DNA from: Ewingella sp963519305
GTDB lineage: Bacteria > Pseudomonadota > Gammaproteobacteria > Enterobacterales > Enterobacteriaceae
DNA: 64,000 nucleotides
NCBI GenBank assembly: GCA_963519305.1
Contig: CAUQMS010000001.1
Coordinates: 400,818-464,817 of the forward strand
Direction: 5' to 3'
Shown here: piece by piece, positions 32,757 through 41,279 of the stretch
Layout of the letters: each line of letters opens with the position of its first letter
Position numbering within the stretch: the first letter of the stretch is position 1
Translations under genes and position numbers: made by a program
The notes under the pieces: generated by a model
The model's database searches: none
Told to the model about the DNA's origin: nothing
Seen by the model: the letters and a program-made list of their open reading frames with translations, nothing else

Positions 32757-35036
32757 ATGGACGAACAACTCAAGCAAAGTGCGCTCGACTTCCATGAGTT
32801 CCCGGTACCGGGAAAAATTCAGGTCTCCCCAACCAAACCTCTCGCTACCCAGCGTGATCTGGCGCTGGCCTATTCGCCAGGTGTCGCGGCACCTTGCCTG
32901 GAAATTCAGAAAGACCCGCTGGCTGCCTATAAATACACGGCCAAGGGCAATCTGGTGGCGGTAATTTCCAACGGTACGGCGGTGCTTGGTTTGGGCAATA
33001 TTGGCGCACTGGCGGGCAAGCCGGTGATGGAAGGCAAAGGTGTGCTGTTTAAGAAGTTTGCAGGTATCGACGTATTTGATATCGAAATCGATGAGCTGGA
33101 CCCCGATAAGCTCATCGACATTATTGCCTCGCTGGAGCCGACGTTCGGCGGCGTCAATCTTGAAGATATCAAAGCTCCTGAGTGTTTTTACATTGAGCAA
33201 AAACTGCGTGAGCGCATGAAGATCCCGGTCTTCCACGATGACCAGCACGGTACGGCGATCATCTGCACGGCGGCAGTGCTTAACGGTCTACGCGTGGTCG
33301 GGAAAAGTATTTCCGACGTGCGGCTGGTGGTATCAGGTGCCGGTGCAGCGGCGATTGCCTGCCTGAATTTACTGGTGGCGCTGGGCCTGAAGGCTCACAA
33401 CATCGTTGCCTGCGATTCACGCGGTGTGATTTACAAAGGCCGCGAAGAGAACATGGCAGAAACCAAAGCGGCCTACGCTATTGACGATAACGGCCAGCGC
33501 ACCCTCGCAGACGTTATTGCAGATGCGGATATTTTCCTCGGCTGTTCCGGCCCCGGCGTGTTGACGCAGGAGATGGTAAAACTCATGGCGAAAAGCCCGC
33601 TGATTCTCGCGCTGGCTAACCCTGAACCCGAGATTTTACCGCCGCTTGCCAAAGCGGTTCGTCCTGACGCCATTATCTGCACCGGGCGCTCCGATTACCC
33701 CAATCAGGTCAATAATGTGTTGTGCTTCCCGTTCCTGTTCCGCGGCGCGCTGGATGTCGGAGCAACAGTCATCAACGAAGAGATGAAGCTGGCCTGCGTT
33801 CATGCGATAGCCGATCTGGCGATGGCGGAACAGAGCGACGTGGTGGCCTCGGCTTATGGCGAAGAGGAGCTCTCTTTCGGGCCTGAATACTTGATCCCGA
33901 AACCTTTCGACCCGCGTTTGATCGTGAAAATTGCGCCTGCGGTGGCGAAAGCCGCGATGGACTCCGGCGTGGCGACTCGGCCAATCAAAGATTTTGATGC
34001 CTACGTCGAGAAACTGTCGGAATTTATCTACAAAACGAATCTGTTTATGAAGCCGATTTTTTCTCAGGCCAAAAAGGACGCCAAACGCGTCGTTATGGCA
34101 GAGGGGGAAGAGGAGCGGGTGCTGCAGGCCACGCAAGAACTGGTGACACTGGGGCTGGCGAAACCCATTCTTGTCGGGCGTCCGAGCGTTATCGATATGC
34201 GGCTTAAAAAGCTGGGCTTACAGATTCAGGCAGGCAAGGATTTTGAGGTAGTAAACAACGAATCTGATCCGCGCTTCAATGAATACTGGAGCGAATATTA
34301 CGAGCTGATGAAGCGCCGGGGTGTGTCACAGGAGCAGGCGCGCCGCGCAGTGATAGGTAACCCAACGTTAATTGCGGCCATCATGCTGTTACGCGGTGAA
34401 GCGGATGCGATGATTTGCGGCACCATCGGCACTTACCATGAACATTATGACGTGGTGGAAAAGGTCTTTGGTTTCCGTGGCGGGGTCAGCGTGGCGGGTG
34501 CCATGAACGCCTTACTGCTGCCCAGCGGGAATACGTTTATCGCCGATACCTACGTCAATGACGACCCGACGCCGGAACAGCTGGCAGAAATCATCCTGAT
34601 GGCGGCAGAAACAGTGCGGCGCTTTGGTATCGAGCCAAAAGTCGCGCTACTGTCGCACTCCAGTTTTGGTACGTCGGACTGCCCGGCGGCGCGCAAAATG
34701 CGTAAAACGCTGGAGCTGGTGAATCAGATGGCACCCGATCTTGAAATCGACGGTGAGATGCACGGTGATGCCGCACTGGTGGAAAGTATCCGTCAGGACA
34801 TCATGCCCGACAGCCCGCTGAAGGGGGCGGCGAATATTCTCATCATGCCCAATATGGAAGCTGCGCGTATCAGCTATAACCTGCTGAGGGTTTCCTGTTC
34901 AGAAGGGGTAACGGTCGGACCTGTGCTGATGGGGGTGTCAAAACCTGTGCACATCCTGACGCCGATCGCTTCGGTGCGACGCATCGTGAATATGGTGGCG
35001 CTGGCCGTCGTGGAGGCGCAGACCGAGCCGTTATGA
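32757..35036 (+). CDS. maeB: NADP-dependent malate dehydrogenase (malic enzyme)
   Basis: MaeB decarboxylates malate to pyruvate and makes NADPH. The 759 residues equal the E. coli length. The N-terminal half is the malic enzyme (PVFHDDQHGTAII metal site, GAGAAAIACLNLL NADP site). The C-terminal half from about residue 430 is a phosphotransacetylase-like domain (MCGT-type segment ADAMICGTIGTYHEHYD) that binds acetyl-CoA for allosteric control. The ATG at 32757 has AAAGGA seven bases upstream, and longer openings are not homologous. Confidence 0.96.
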   Translation: MDEQLKQSALDFHEFPVPGKIQVSPTKPLATQRDLALAYSPGVAAPCLEIQKDPLAAYKYTAKGNLVAVISNGTAVLGLGNIGALAGKPVMEGKGVLFKKFAGIDVFDIEIDELDPDKLIDIIASLEPTFGGVNLEDIKAPECFYIEQKLRERMKIPVFHDDQHGTAIICTAAVLNGLRVVGKSISDVRLVVSGAGAAAIACLNLLVALGLKAHNIVACDSRGVIYKGREENMAETKAAYAIDDNGQRTLADVIADADIFLGCSGPGVLTQEMVKLMAKSPLILALANPEPEILPPLAKAVRPDAIICTGRSDYPNQVNNVLCFPFLFRGALDVGATVINEEMKLACVHAIADLAMAEQSDVVASAYGEEELSFGPEYLIPKPFDPRLIVKIAPAVAKAAMDSGVATRPIKDFDAYVEKLSEFIYKTNLFMKPIFSQAKKDAKRVVMAEGEEERVLQATQELVTLGLAKPILVGRPSVIDMRLKKLGLQIQAGKDFEVVNNESDPRFNEYWSEYYELMKRRGVSQEQARRAVIGNPTLIAAIMLLRGEADAMICGTIGTYHEHYDVVEKVFGFRGGVSVAGAMNALLLPSGNTFIADTYVNDDPTPEQLAEIILMAAETVRRFGIEPKVALLSHSSFGTSDCPAARKMRKTLELVNQMAPDLEIDGEMHGDAALVESIRQDIMPDSPLKGAANILIMPNMEAARISYNLLRVSCSEGVTVGPVLMGVSKPVHILTPIASVRRIVNMVALAVVEAQTEPL

Positions 35037-35064
35037 ATCTAGGTATTACGTTGTGAAAAATGAC

Positions 35065-35094
35065 AATGGGCGTCGTTTCCGGCGCCCATTTTTA
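35065..35094 (+). terminator. Terminator after maeB
   Basis: AATGGGCG and CGCCCATT pair around a ten-base loop and are followed by T residues, between the convergent maeB and nucleoside hydrolase genes. Confidence 0.75.
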
Positions 35095-35105
35095 TGGAAA
35101 CTGTT

Positions 35106-36053
35106 TCAGTATTCCACTTCACCAATGCGTTCGAGCGCATCAACAATTAAATCCCAGAAACGCTGATGGTCGAGTTTCACCGCGACCTGCGTATGGCAAT
35201 CTGGCGGGGGTGGGGCGCGGAAATCAGCCACTGTCATACCGAGAGTCAGGGTGCCAGTCAGTTCAATATCGACAGGGATTTTGCGGACGGTCATGACGTC
35301 AGGGTCGATGACATAGGCCACGGCGCACGGGTCATGCACCGGCGGGGAGTCAAAGCCCTGGCGATCCTTGTAGCTCAGACTGAAGAAATCCAGCAGTTCG
35401 GTGACGAACTTCGCCGGCCGGGTGCCGACGGCGGCGATTCTGGCCGCGACTTCTGGTGTGGCAAGCGCCTGATGGGTCAGATCCAAACCGACCATGGTCA
35501 GCGGCCATTTTTCGTTGAACACGATATGCGCGGCTTCCGGGTCAATCTTGATATTAAACTCCGCCACTGCGCTCCAGTTACCCACGTGATAACCGCCGCC
35601 CATCAACACCACTTCTTTCACCCGCCCGGCAATCCGAGGCTCTTTGCGCACCGCCATAGCGATGTTGGTCAGCCCACCGGTCGGAACCAGCGTGATGGTT
35701 TTAGGTGGGTGAGACATGATTAAATCAATAATCAGATCAATCGCGTGAACAGGTTCCAGCGTTAGCGTTGGCTGCGGGAGTACCGGGCCGTCTAAACCTG
35801 AATCGCCGTGAATTTCATCGGCGATTTCAACCGGACGCACCAGCGGGCGGGTGGCTCCGGCGGCAAACGGCACGCCAGTGATATTTGCTACACGGGCGAC
35901 GGCCAGAGCGTTGCGGGTGACTTTATCCAGCGTCTGATTTCCCACCACGGTGGTGACCGCCAGTAATTCAATCTCCGGGTTTCCATGTGCCAGCAACATA
36001 GCAATGGCGTCGTCATGTCCGGGATCGCAATCCAGAATGATTTTTTTAACCAT
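35106..36053 (-). CDS. Inosine/uridine-preferring nucleoside hydrolase
   Basis: This 315-residue IUNH-family enzyme hydrolyses ribonucleosides to base and ribose. The calcium-binding DCDPGHDD is at residues 8-15. NIHGxxGLDGP appears as EIHGDSGLDGP. The MGGGYHVGNWSAVAEFN segment and the VHDPCAVAY histidine/aspartate are present. It is related to E. coli RihA/RihB, but I cannot assign it to one, so no symbol is given. Uracil released by it could feed the upp pathway in this window. It follows yaiI by 67 bases on the same strand. Confidence 0.88.
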   Translation of the reverse strand: MVKKIILDCDPGHDDAIAMLLAHGNPEIELLAVTTVVGNQTLDKVTRNALAVARVANITGVPFAAGATRPLVRPVEIADEIHGDSGLDGPVLPQPTLTLEPVHAIDLIIDLIMSHPPKTITLVPTGGLTNIAMAVRKEPRIAGRVKEVVLMGGGYHVGNWSAVAEFNIKIDPEAAHIVFNEKWPLTMVGLDLTHQALATPEVAARIAAVGTRPAKFVTELLDFFSLSYKDRQGFDSPPVHDPCAVAYVIDPDVMTVRKIPVDIELTGTLTLGMTVADFRAPPPPDCHTQVAVKLDHQRFWDLIVDALERIGEVEY

Positions 36054-36120
36054 AATTATTTTCTCTTTGTAGGGTACATCTTTTTAAAAGTCAGTAGTGA
36101 TGCGGTTAGCCTGGCCGGAT

Positions 36121-36570
36121 TTATCGTTTGGCTTGATGTAGCCATTTATCCAGCTCATTGGCAAATTGTTGGCGATCGCGCTGGTTTAGCGTCGGTGGCC
36201 CGCCGGTCTGCACGCCGCTGGCGCGCATGGTGTCCATAAAATCACGCATATTCAGACGTTCTTTAATGGTTTCTGTGGTGTAGCGTTCTCCACGCGGGTT
36301 TAGCGCGACGCCGCCTTTTTCAATTACTTCGGCAGCCAGCGGAATATCCGCGGTGATCACTAAATCACCAGGTTCAGTGCGGCGCACGATTTCGTTATCG
36401 GCAACGTCAAAACCGGCCTCTACCCGCAAGGTACGTAGATATTTGGACGGCGGAGTACGTATTGTCTGATTCGCCACCAGTGTCACCATCATGCCGGTCC
36501 GTTCAGCGGCGCGGAATAACACTTCTTTGATGACGTTCGGGCAGGCGTCGGCATCGACCCAAATTTGCAT
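36121..36570 (-). CDS. yaiI: UPF0178/DUF188 protein YaiI
   Basis: YaiI is a PIN-like-fold protein of the DUF188 family with unknown function. The 149-residue product begins MQIWVDADACPNVIKEVL, with the family DADACP motif at 6-11, and has VITADIPLAAEVI and GVQTGGPPTLNQRDRQQFANELD further on. Its start overlaps the hemF stop by one base (TAATG), so translation is coupled to hemF. In E. coli yaiI lies elsewhere. Confidence 0.9.
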   Translation of the reverse strand: MQIWVDADACPNVIKEVLFRAAERTGMMVTLVANQTIRTPPSKYLRTLRVEAGFDVADNEIVRRTEPGDLVITADIPLAAEVIEKGGVALNPRGERYTTETIKERLNMRDFMDTMRASGVQTGGPPTLNQRDRQQFANELDKWLHQAKR

Positions 36571-37535
36571 TACTCATTCTCCCCGTTGCTCAGCCAGTCG
36601 CGTACCGGCAGAAAATCGCGGTAGAGCGCGGCTTCCGGGCTGTCAGTTTCTGGCTGGAAGTTGTATTCCCAGCGCACAAGCGGCGGCATGGACATCAGGA
36701 TAGATTCGGTACGGCCACCGGTTTGCAATCCAAACAGCGTGCCGCGATCCCAAACCAGATTGAATTCGACATAACGCCCGCGGCGGTATAGCTGAAACTG
36801 ACGTTCGTGTTCGCCCCACGGCAAACCTTTGCGTTTTTCAACAATCGGCAGATAGGCGTCGGTAAAACCGTTACCAACGGCCTGCATGAAAGCGAAACAG
36901 GTGGTGAAATCGGGCGTATTTAAGTCATCAAAGAATAGACCGCCAATGCCACGGGCTTCATTACGGTGTTTGATAAAGAAGTAGTCGTCGCACCATTTTT
37001 TGTATTTCGGGTATACGTCGTCACCGAACGGCTGGCAAAGCTGCTGCGCAGTCAGGTGCCAGTGGCGGGCATCGTCTTCAAAACCGTAAAATGGCGTGAG
37101 GTCAAACCCGCCGCCAAACCACCACACCGGTTCTTCTCCGGCTTTTTCAGCAATGAAGAATCGCACGTTGGCGTGGCTGGTCGGAATATAAGGGCTCTGC
37201 GGATGAATCACCAGTGAGACGCCCATGGCCTGGAAGCTGCGTCCTGCCAGTTCCGGACGGTGCGCGGTGGCGGACGCCGGAAGCGTTGCGCCCGAAACGT
37301 GGGAAAAGTTAACACCTGCCTGTTCGAACACCGCGCCGTGGGTCAAAACCCGGCTGCGGCCGCCGCCGCCCTCTTCCCGTACCCACTGATCTTCGGCGAA
37401 CTGGCCTTTGCCATCAGCGACGGCCAATTTTTGACAGATTTGATCCTGCAGGGATAACAGGAAGGCTTTGACTTGAGTGATATCGGGTATCGGTAGGCTC
37501 ACGGGTAAACTCACAGACGTTGACTGAAAAGACAT
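36570..37535 (-). CDS. hemF: Oxygen-dependent coproporphyrinogen III oxidase
   Basis: HemF oxidatively decarboxylates coproporphyrinogen III to protoporphyrinogen IX in aerobic heme synthesis. The 321-residue product matches E. coli (299) from VKAFLLSLQDQIC on, including GGGGRSRVL, SATAHRPELAGR, PTSHANVRFF, WWFGGGFDLTPFYGF and RYVEFNLVWDRGT. The N-terminus is about nine residues longer and the C-terminus is extended too. No other ATG fits, but the start codon lies inside a strong hairpin (37534-37558) that also takes in part of the ribosome site. It is downstream of amiA, as in E. coli. Confidence 0.95.
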   Translation of the reverse strand: MSFQSTSVSLPVSLPIPDITQVKAFLLSLQDQICQKLAVADGKGQFAEDQWVREEGGGGRSRVLTHGAVFEQAGVNFSHVSGATLPASATAHRPELAGRSFQAMGVSLVIHPQSPYIPTSHANVRFFIAEKAGEEPVWWFGGGFDLTPFYGFEDDARHWHLTAQQLCQPFGDDVYPKYKKWCDDYFFIKHRNEARGIGGLFFDDLNTPDFTTCFAFMQAVGNGFTDAYLPIVEKRKGLPWGEHERQFQLYRRGRYVEFNLVWDRGTLFGLQTGGRTESILMSMPPLVRWEYNFQPETDSPEAALYRDFLPVRDWLSNGENE

Positions 37536-37558
37536 TCAGCGCCTTGCGGGCGCTGAAT
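37534..37558 (-). promoter_or_regulatory. Hairpin covering the hemF translation start
   Basis: A perfect 10-bp inverted repeat with a five-base loop spans the ribosome site and the first two bases of the hemF ATG. On the mRNA the AAGG site lies partly in the loop and partly in the stem. This would limit translation unless melted. It lacks a U run, so it is not a usual terminator. Confidence 0.5.
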
Positions 37559-37581
37559 CTAAGAAAAAGTGAGCGTTATTA

Positions 37582-37697
37582 TATACCCAAAATCATTCGA
37601 GGGGGCAGGAAGGCGGCAAACGAGTGAATCCCGCATCACTGACGGGTGTCAGTGATGCGGGCAAGCCAGTGCGGCCAACGCCCCAGCGGGCGGAAGG
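37582..37697 (-). repeat. REP-like intergenic repeat, inverted copy with a perfect central stem
   Basis: This is the same family as 4096-4213 in the opposite orientation, between amiA and hemF. It starts TATACCCAAAATCATTCGAG. The centre (37630-37661) is a perfect 14-bp inverted repeat CCCGCATCACTGAC with loop GGGT, and the element ends near GGCCAACGCCCC. The outer parts are more diverged than the core layout. Confidence 0.72.
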
Positions 37698-37704
37698 ATA
37701 ATGG

Positions 37705-38589
37705 TTATCGCGGCCTGCGTTCGTTGGCGTCGAAGTACCCAAAGAAATTAACAATCCCCTGCGAAATCGCCTGAGCGATCTCCTTGCGAAACGCCGTGGT
37801 GCTGAGCAGTTGCTCTTCCTGATGATTGGTGATGAACGAGGTTTCCACCAATATCGAAGGAATAGAGGGGGATTTCAGTACAGCAAAAGCTGCCTGCTCT
37901 GTCTGTTCACTGTGCAGATGATGTATTGGGCGGATACGGTCCAATACGTGATGGCCGAGGGTGAGGCTATTTTTGATGGTGTCGGTCTGGACCAGATCAA
38001 ACAGTACCTGTTGCAGATAGTTATTGTCTTCCTGCGCTACTTTTTTGCCTGCGACCAGATCGGCATCGTTCTCTTTCTTCGACATATAACGCGCCATTGC
38101 ACTGCTGGCGCCACGATTAGAGAGAGCGAACACTGAGGCTCCCGACGCAGATGGGCTGGTGTAGCCGTCGGCATGAATAGAGACAAAGAGATCGGCCTGA
38201 TGTTGATGGGCGATTTCAACGCGTTGATACAACGGGATGAAGTGATCGGCGTCGCGGGTGAGTTTGACTTCGATATTGCTGTGCGAGCCGAGGAATTCGC
38301 GCACATAGTTGGCGATTTCCAGTACAACATGTTTTTCTTCTGACCCTTCATGTCCCACCGCGCCGGAATCGATGCCGCCGTGGCCAGGGTCAATCATCAC
38401 CAGTTTTTTAGAACCTGGTGGCTTGGGGGCCGGAGCGGATTTGGTGATATGTTCCTGCTGCGCCGCACTGGCAGAACGGGAACCAAAGGCAGCAATCGCT
38501 AAACCCAGCCCCGATAGCAACAATTGGCGACGGGTAGCGGAAGCGGGCAGAGGCTGGAAGTGCAAAAATTTGTTCAGGGGGTTTAACAT
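37705..38589 (-). CDS. amiA: N-acetylmuramoyl-L-alanine amidase AmiA
   Basis: AmiA cleaves the amide bond between muramic acid and the peptide stem during cell separation. The 294-residue protein has a twin-arginine signal (TRRQLLLSG, Arg20-Arg21, cut near residue 42), so it is exported folded by Tat. The Amidase_3 zinc ligands are His70 (DPGHGG), Glu84 or 85 (GSEEKH) and His139 (SIHADG), with catalytic Glu249 (VETSF). A regulatory helix region around 165-195 is expected to be released by EnvC. hemF is downstream. Confidence 0.95.
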   Translation of the reverse strand: MLNPLNKFLHFQPLPASATRRQLLLSGLGLAIAAFGSRSASAAQQEHITKSAPAPKPPGSKKLVMIDPGHGGIDSGAVGHEGSEEKHVVLEIANYVREFLGSHSNIEVKLTRDADHFIPLYQRVEIAHQHQADLFVSIHADGYTSPSASGASVFALSNRGASSAMARYMSKKENDADLVAGKKVAQEDNNYLQQVLFDLVQTDTIKNSLTLGHHVLDRIRPIHHLHSEQTEQAAFAVLKSPSIPSILVETSFITNHQEEQLLSTTAFRKEIAQAISQGIVNFFGYFDANERRPR

Positions 38590-38881
38590 CAGTCCATTAC
38601 CGTCAGAAAAAGTGCAGAATGCTCTATGTTATAGAGTATCTTTTTTATAGTTTCGATCTGATAACTATTACGGTTTATGAATTTTGTGTCGTAAATGAAT
38701 AATTCCCCGCTTAAGTATTCGTTTGTTTAATGACTTGCGGCATCATTTAACGGCTCAGATAGAGCAGGATTTGTCGGTCATTAATTACGCAAATTGTGAT
38801 TTTGATATTGCGTATCAAGCAGATCACGCGATAATTAAATAAACTCCTCATACCTCATTAACAGGATAGCGGTGATCAGTG

Positions 38882-39307
38882 ATGGAAATTCGCGTATACC
38901 GTCAAGAAGATTTCGAAGAAGTACTGACCTTATGGGAGCGCTGTGATCTGTTGCGCCCGTGGAATGATCCTGAACTGGATATCGAGCGCAAAACTAATCA
39001 CAGCCCTGAGTTTTTCCTGGTGGCTGAAGTGGGCGGTGAAGTGGTGGGGACGCTGATGGGCGGCTATGATGGCCATCGCGGCTCGGCCGGGTATCTGGGG
39101 GTGCATCCGGATTATCGTGGGCGGGGAATTGCCAATGCGTTGATCAATCGTCTGGAAAAGAAATTGATCGCCCGCGGCTGCCCGAAAATCAATTTAATGG
39201 TGCGTGCTGAAAACGATGCAGTAGTCAGCATGTATGAAAAGCTGGGCTATGAAGTGTCGGATACTTTGTCACTGGGCAAGCGGCTAATCGAAGATCAGGA
39301 ATATTAA
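38882..39307 (+). CDS. ypeA: GNAT acetyltransferase YpeA
   Basis: YpeA is a single-domain acetyltransferase of the RimI-like group; its target is unknown. The 141 residues equal the E. coli length. The acetyl-CoA loop reads VHPDYRGRGIANALINRLEKK. A GTG one codon earlier is possible, but the ATG at 38882 matches MEIRVYRQEDFEEV in relatives and has GGTGA six bases upstream. It diverges from amiA, as in E. coli. Confidence 0.93.
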   Translation: MEIRVYRQEDFEEVLTLWERCDLLRPWNDPELDIERKTNHSPEFFLVAEVGGEVVGTLMGGYDGHRGSAGYLGVHPDYRGRGIANALINRLEKKLIARGCPKINLMVRAENDAVVSMYEKLGYEVSDTLSLGKRLIEDQEY

Positions 39308-39338
39308 TTTCTTCTCAACCGCCGCATTCATGAAATGC

Positions 39339-39371
39339 AAAAGCCCCAATGGAAACATCGGGGCTTTTTGT
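39339..39371. terminator. Bidirectional terminator between ypeA and the ygiW-like gene
   Basis: AAAAGCCCC and GGGGCTTTT pair around an AATGGAAACATC loop and have A and T flanks, serving both convergent genes. Confidence 0.82.
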
Positions 39372-39387
39372 TTGAGGGAAAAGCAGA

Positions 39388-39792
39388 TTACTTGATGATG
39401 CTGACGGATTTCACATCCACTTCCACAGAGTTCCAGTCTTTATCGACTTTCCCTTCAATGCGGATTTTATCCTTTGGCGAGACGTTCTGGCCCTGCCAGC
39501 GTTTGCCATCAATTTCGACATTCAGAGTGCCGGTGTTGTCACGGAAAATATATTTATCGTGGTCGATGCGCTGGTCGATAAAGCCTTCGAGCATCACCCA
39601 CTGGTCGTCTTTCATACTTTGCGCATCTTTTACCGTGCTGAGCGCGGTGGTTCCTGTGAATCCGCCCTGCGGGCTGGCTGCCTGTGTTTTCGGCTCCTGA
39701 GCTGATGGACCGGTGAAACCACCGGTCTGTTGCGCCAGAGCCGGAAGGGTGCAAAGTGCGATGAGGGTTGCCAGAGTGATCTTCTTCATCAT
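39388..39792 (-). CDS. YgiW/YdeI-type OB-fold stress-tolerance protein
   Basis: A 134-residue periplasmic protein of the BOF (YgiW/YdeI/NirD-like) family. The signal peptide ends near LPALA-QQ. Two short repeats GGFTGPS/GGFTGTT (24-30 and 43-49) precede the OB-fold, seen from VKDAQSMKDDQWVMLEGFI to SVEVDVKSVSI. Relatives help tolerance to peroxide, cadmium or antimicrobial peptides. Whether this is the YgiW or the YdeI orthologue is unclear, so no symbol is given. An ATG one codon later is also possible. Confidence 0.85.
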   Translation of the reverse strand: MMKKITLATLIALCTLPALAQQTGGFTGPSAQEPKTQAASPQGGFTGTTALSTVKDAQSMKDDQWVMLEGFIDQRIDHDKYIFRDNTGTLNVEIDGKRWQGQNVSPKDKIRIEGKVDKDWNSVEVDVKSVSIIK

Positions 39793-39964
39793 AATAGGTC
39801 GTCCTTAAACTTGAAGGGTGAGTCGGTTGAATTCAGCAACTATGGCACTTTTTAAGGTGCGTTGCCGCGATGAGGACCATTAAAACAGACTGTTCTTAAC
39901 GGTTTCTTAAGGTGGGTTGGTTAATTTGTATTTCAAACTGAATCGAAGGAAGTTTTCTGAGGCT

Positions 39965-40414
39965 ATGAACCCGGATGATTATAACAGCCACGGCATGTTG
40001 CGTTTGCCGCTGTGGTTCTGGACCATTTTGATTTTGCAGGCACGGACCTGGCTATTGTTTGTGATGGCCGCCGCTTCGCGTGAGCAGGGCACGGATCTGC
40101 TCAAGCTCTTTTATCCGGACACGCAAAGCTTCTGGCGTGGCATTATTTTGGGACTGCCCCCCGCGCTCGCTTTTCTGATCAGCGGACGCCGTCATCTCTG
40201 GCCGCGCGTTTGGCAGGCCGGTTACTGGCTCCTGCTGGCAGGAATGTTCGTGACTTTTGCTCTGCAGGGCTCAGGCTTGTGGCAAAGCAGCGACACGCCC
40301 TCGTTGATTGATCTGGCGCTGGCGCTGCTTGACGCCGCCGCGCTGGCTTACTGGCTGCTCAGCCGCCGTTTGCGTGCCTGTTTTGATTCAGGGCAGCGGC
40401 TGGCAGAGAGCTAA
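39965..40414 (+). CDS. yfeZ: DUF2919 inner membrane protein YfeZ
   Basis: YfeZ is a polytopic membrane protein of unknown function. The 149-residue product (E. coli 151) has about four hydrophobic segments and the shared RLPLWFWTILILQARTWLLF, LISGRRHLWPRVW and SRRLRACF stretches. The ATG at 39965 fits the family length. A TTG at 39917 would add a 16-residue stretch not seen in relatives. Synteny with yfeY and yfeX supports the name. Confidence 0.88.
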   Translation: MNPDDYNSHGMLRLPLWFWTILILQARTWLLFVMAAASREQGTDLLKLFYPDTQSFWRGIILGLPPALAFLISGRRHLWPRVWQAGYWLLLAGMFVTFALQGSGLWQSSDTPSLIDLALALLDAAALAYWLLSRRLRACFDSGQRLAES

Positions 40415-40428
40415 TTGATACCCTTCGC

Positions 40429-40457
40429 TGAACTTTTCGGGCCTATCCGGACTCGAA
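40429..40457 (+). promoter_or_regulatory. Candidate sigma-E promoter of yfeYX
   Basis: TGAACTT (40429-40435) resembles the sigma-E -35 (GGAACTT). TCGAA follows after 17 bases as a possible -10 (consensus about TCTGA/TCAAA). I recall that E. coli yfeYX belongs to the sigma-E envelope-stress regulon. The -10 match is only fair. Confidence 0.45.
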
Positions 40458-40557
40458 CTGCCGCTGACACAATGAGTCAATTCTGTTGTGGGATTTTCTC
40501 AAAACCTCAACAGATGCCTGATGGCAGACTGACATGGACATTAAAGGAGTGAAACGA

Positions 40558-41160
40558 ATGACGATCCGCCCACTATTGCTGGCTTTGCCGTTGCTGCTTG
40601 CTGGCTGTTCGACGATGTCAAATATGTCCTGGCCCAGCGTACACTGGTCAAGCATGAATCCGATGAACTGGTTTGGCAGTAATGCAAAAGTGACCGACAA
40701 AGGGGTGGGTAACATCTCGGCCAGCACACCGCTCACGGAAGACGGCGTGAAGGATGCACTCGACGGCGACTATCGCCTGCGCAGTGGTATGTCGATGAAT
40801 GACGGTAAAATGCTGGCGTTCTATCAGGCGATGGACGACAAAGAGGTCAAAATGACCATCAGTGGCGAGCCGAAAGGTAACGTGCAGCGCGTTGATGTGA
40901 CCGACAGTAAAGTAGAAAGTGAATGGGGTGTGAAAATCGGCACGCCGTTCAGCGATCTCTACCCGAAGGCGTTTGACGCCTGCCAGAAAGGCAAAGGCGA
41001 CGACGCGCAAAACGTAGAATGTAAAGCGCCGCAGAGTCCGCACGTCACTTATGTGTTCAGTGGGATCTGGCATGGTCCTGAAGAGCTGATGCCTTCAGAT
41101 GATGCCCTGAAAGAGTGGAAAGTCAGCAAAATTATCTGGCGCGCCAATCCAGCGCAGTAA
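40558..41160 (+). CDS. yfeY: Outer-membrane-type lipoprotein YfeY
   Basis: YfeY is a 200-residue lipoprotein of unknown function linked to envelope stress in E. coli. The lipobox LLAGC gives a lipidated Cys17, followed by STMSNMSWP. Conserved parts include DALDGDYRLRSGM, GVKIGTPFSDLYPKAFDACQ and the end DALKEWKVSKIIWR. AAGGAG lies eight bases before ATG 40558; the upstream in-frame ATG at 40534 has no site. yfeX follows after a terminator. Confidence 0.9.
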   Translation: MTIRPLLLALPLLLAGCSTMSNMSWPSVHWSSMNPMNWFGSNAKVTDKGVGNISASTPLTEDGVKDALDGDYRLRSGMSMNDGKMLAFYQAMDDKEVKMTISGEPKGNVQRVDVTDSKVESEWGVKIGTPFSDLYPKAFDACQKGKGDDAQNVECKAPQSPHVTYVFSGIWHGPEELMPSDDALKEWKVSKIIWRANPAQ

Positions 41161-41203
41161 TTCCGCTGCGATAAAGCCCTTTGCGGGGCAATGATAAATC
41201 CTC

Positions 41204-41234
41204 AATGCCTTGCGTGCGCGCAAGGCATTTTTAT
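41204..41234 (+). terminator. Hairpin between yfeY and yfeX
   Basis: An 11-bp perfect stem AATGCCTTGCG with a four-base TGCG loop is followed by a T-rich stretch, so yfeX may be partly uncoupled from yfeY. Confidence 0.8.
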
Positions 41235-41279
41235 TGACTTACGTTATGATAGCCGCGTCAAAATTATGAGGAATAAAAC

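Noticed and set aside
32685..33248. Long reverse-strand frame over the start of maeB
   Set aside because: It is wholly antisense to a highly conserved gene and has no recognisable domain.
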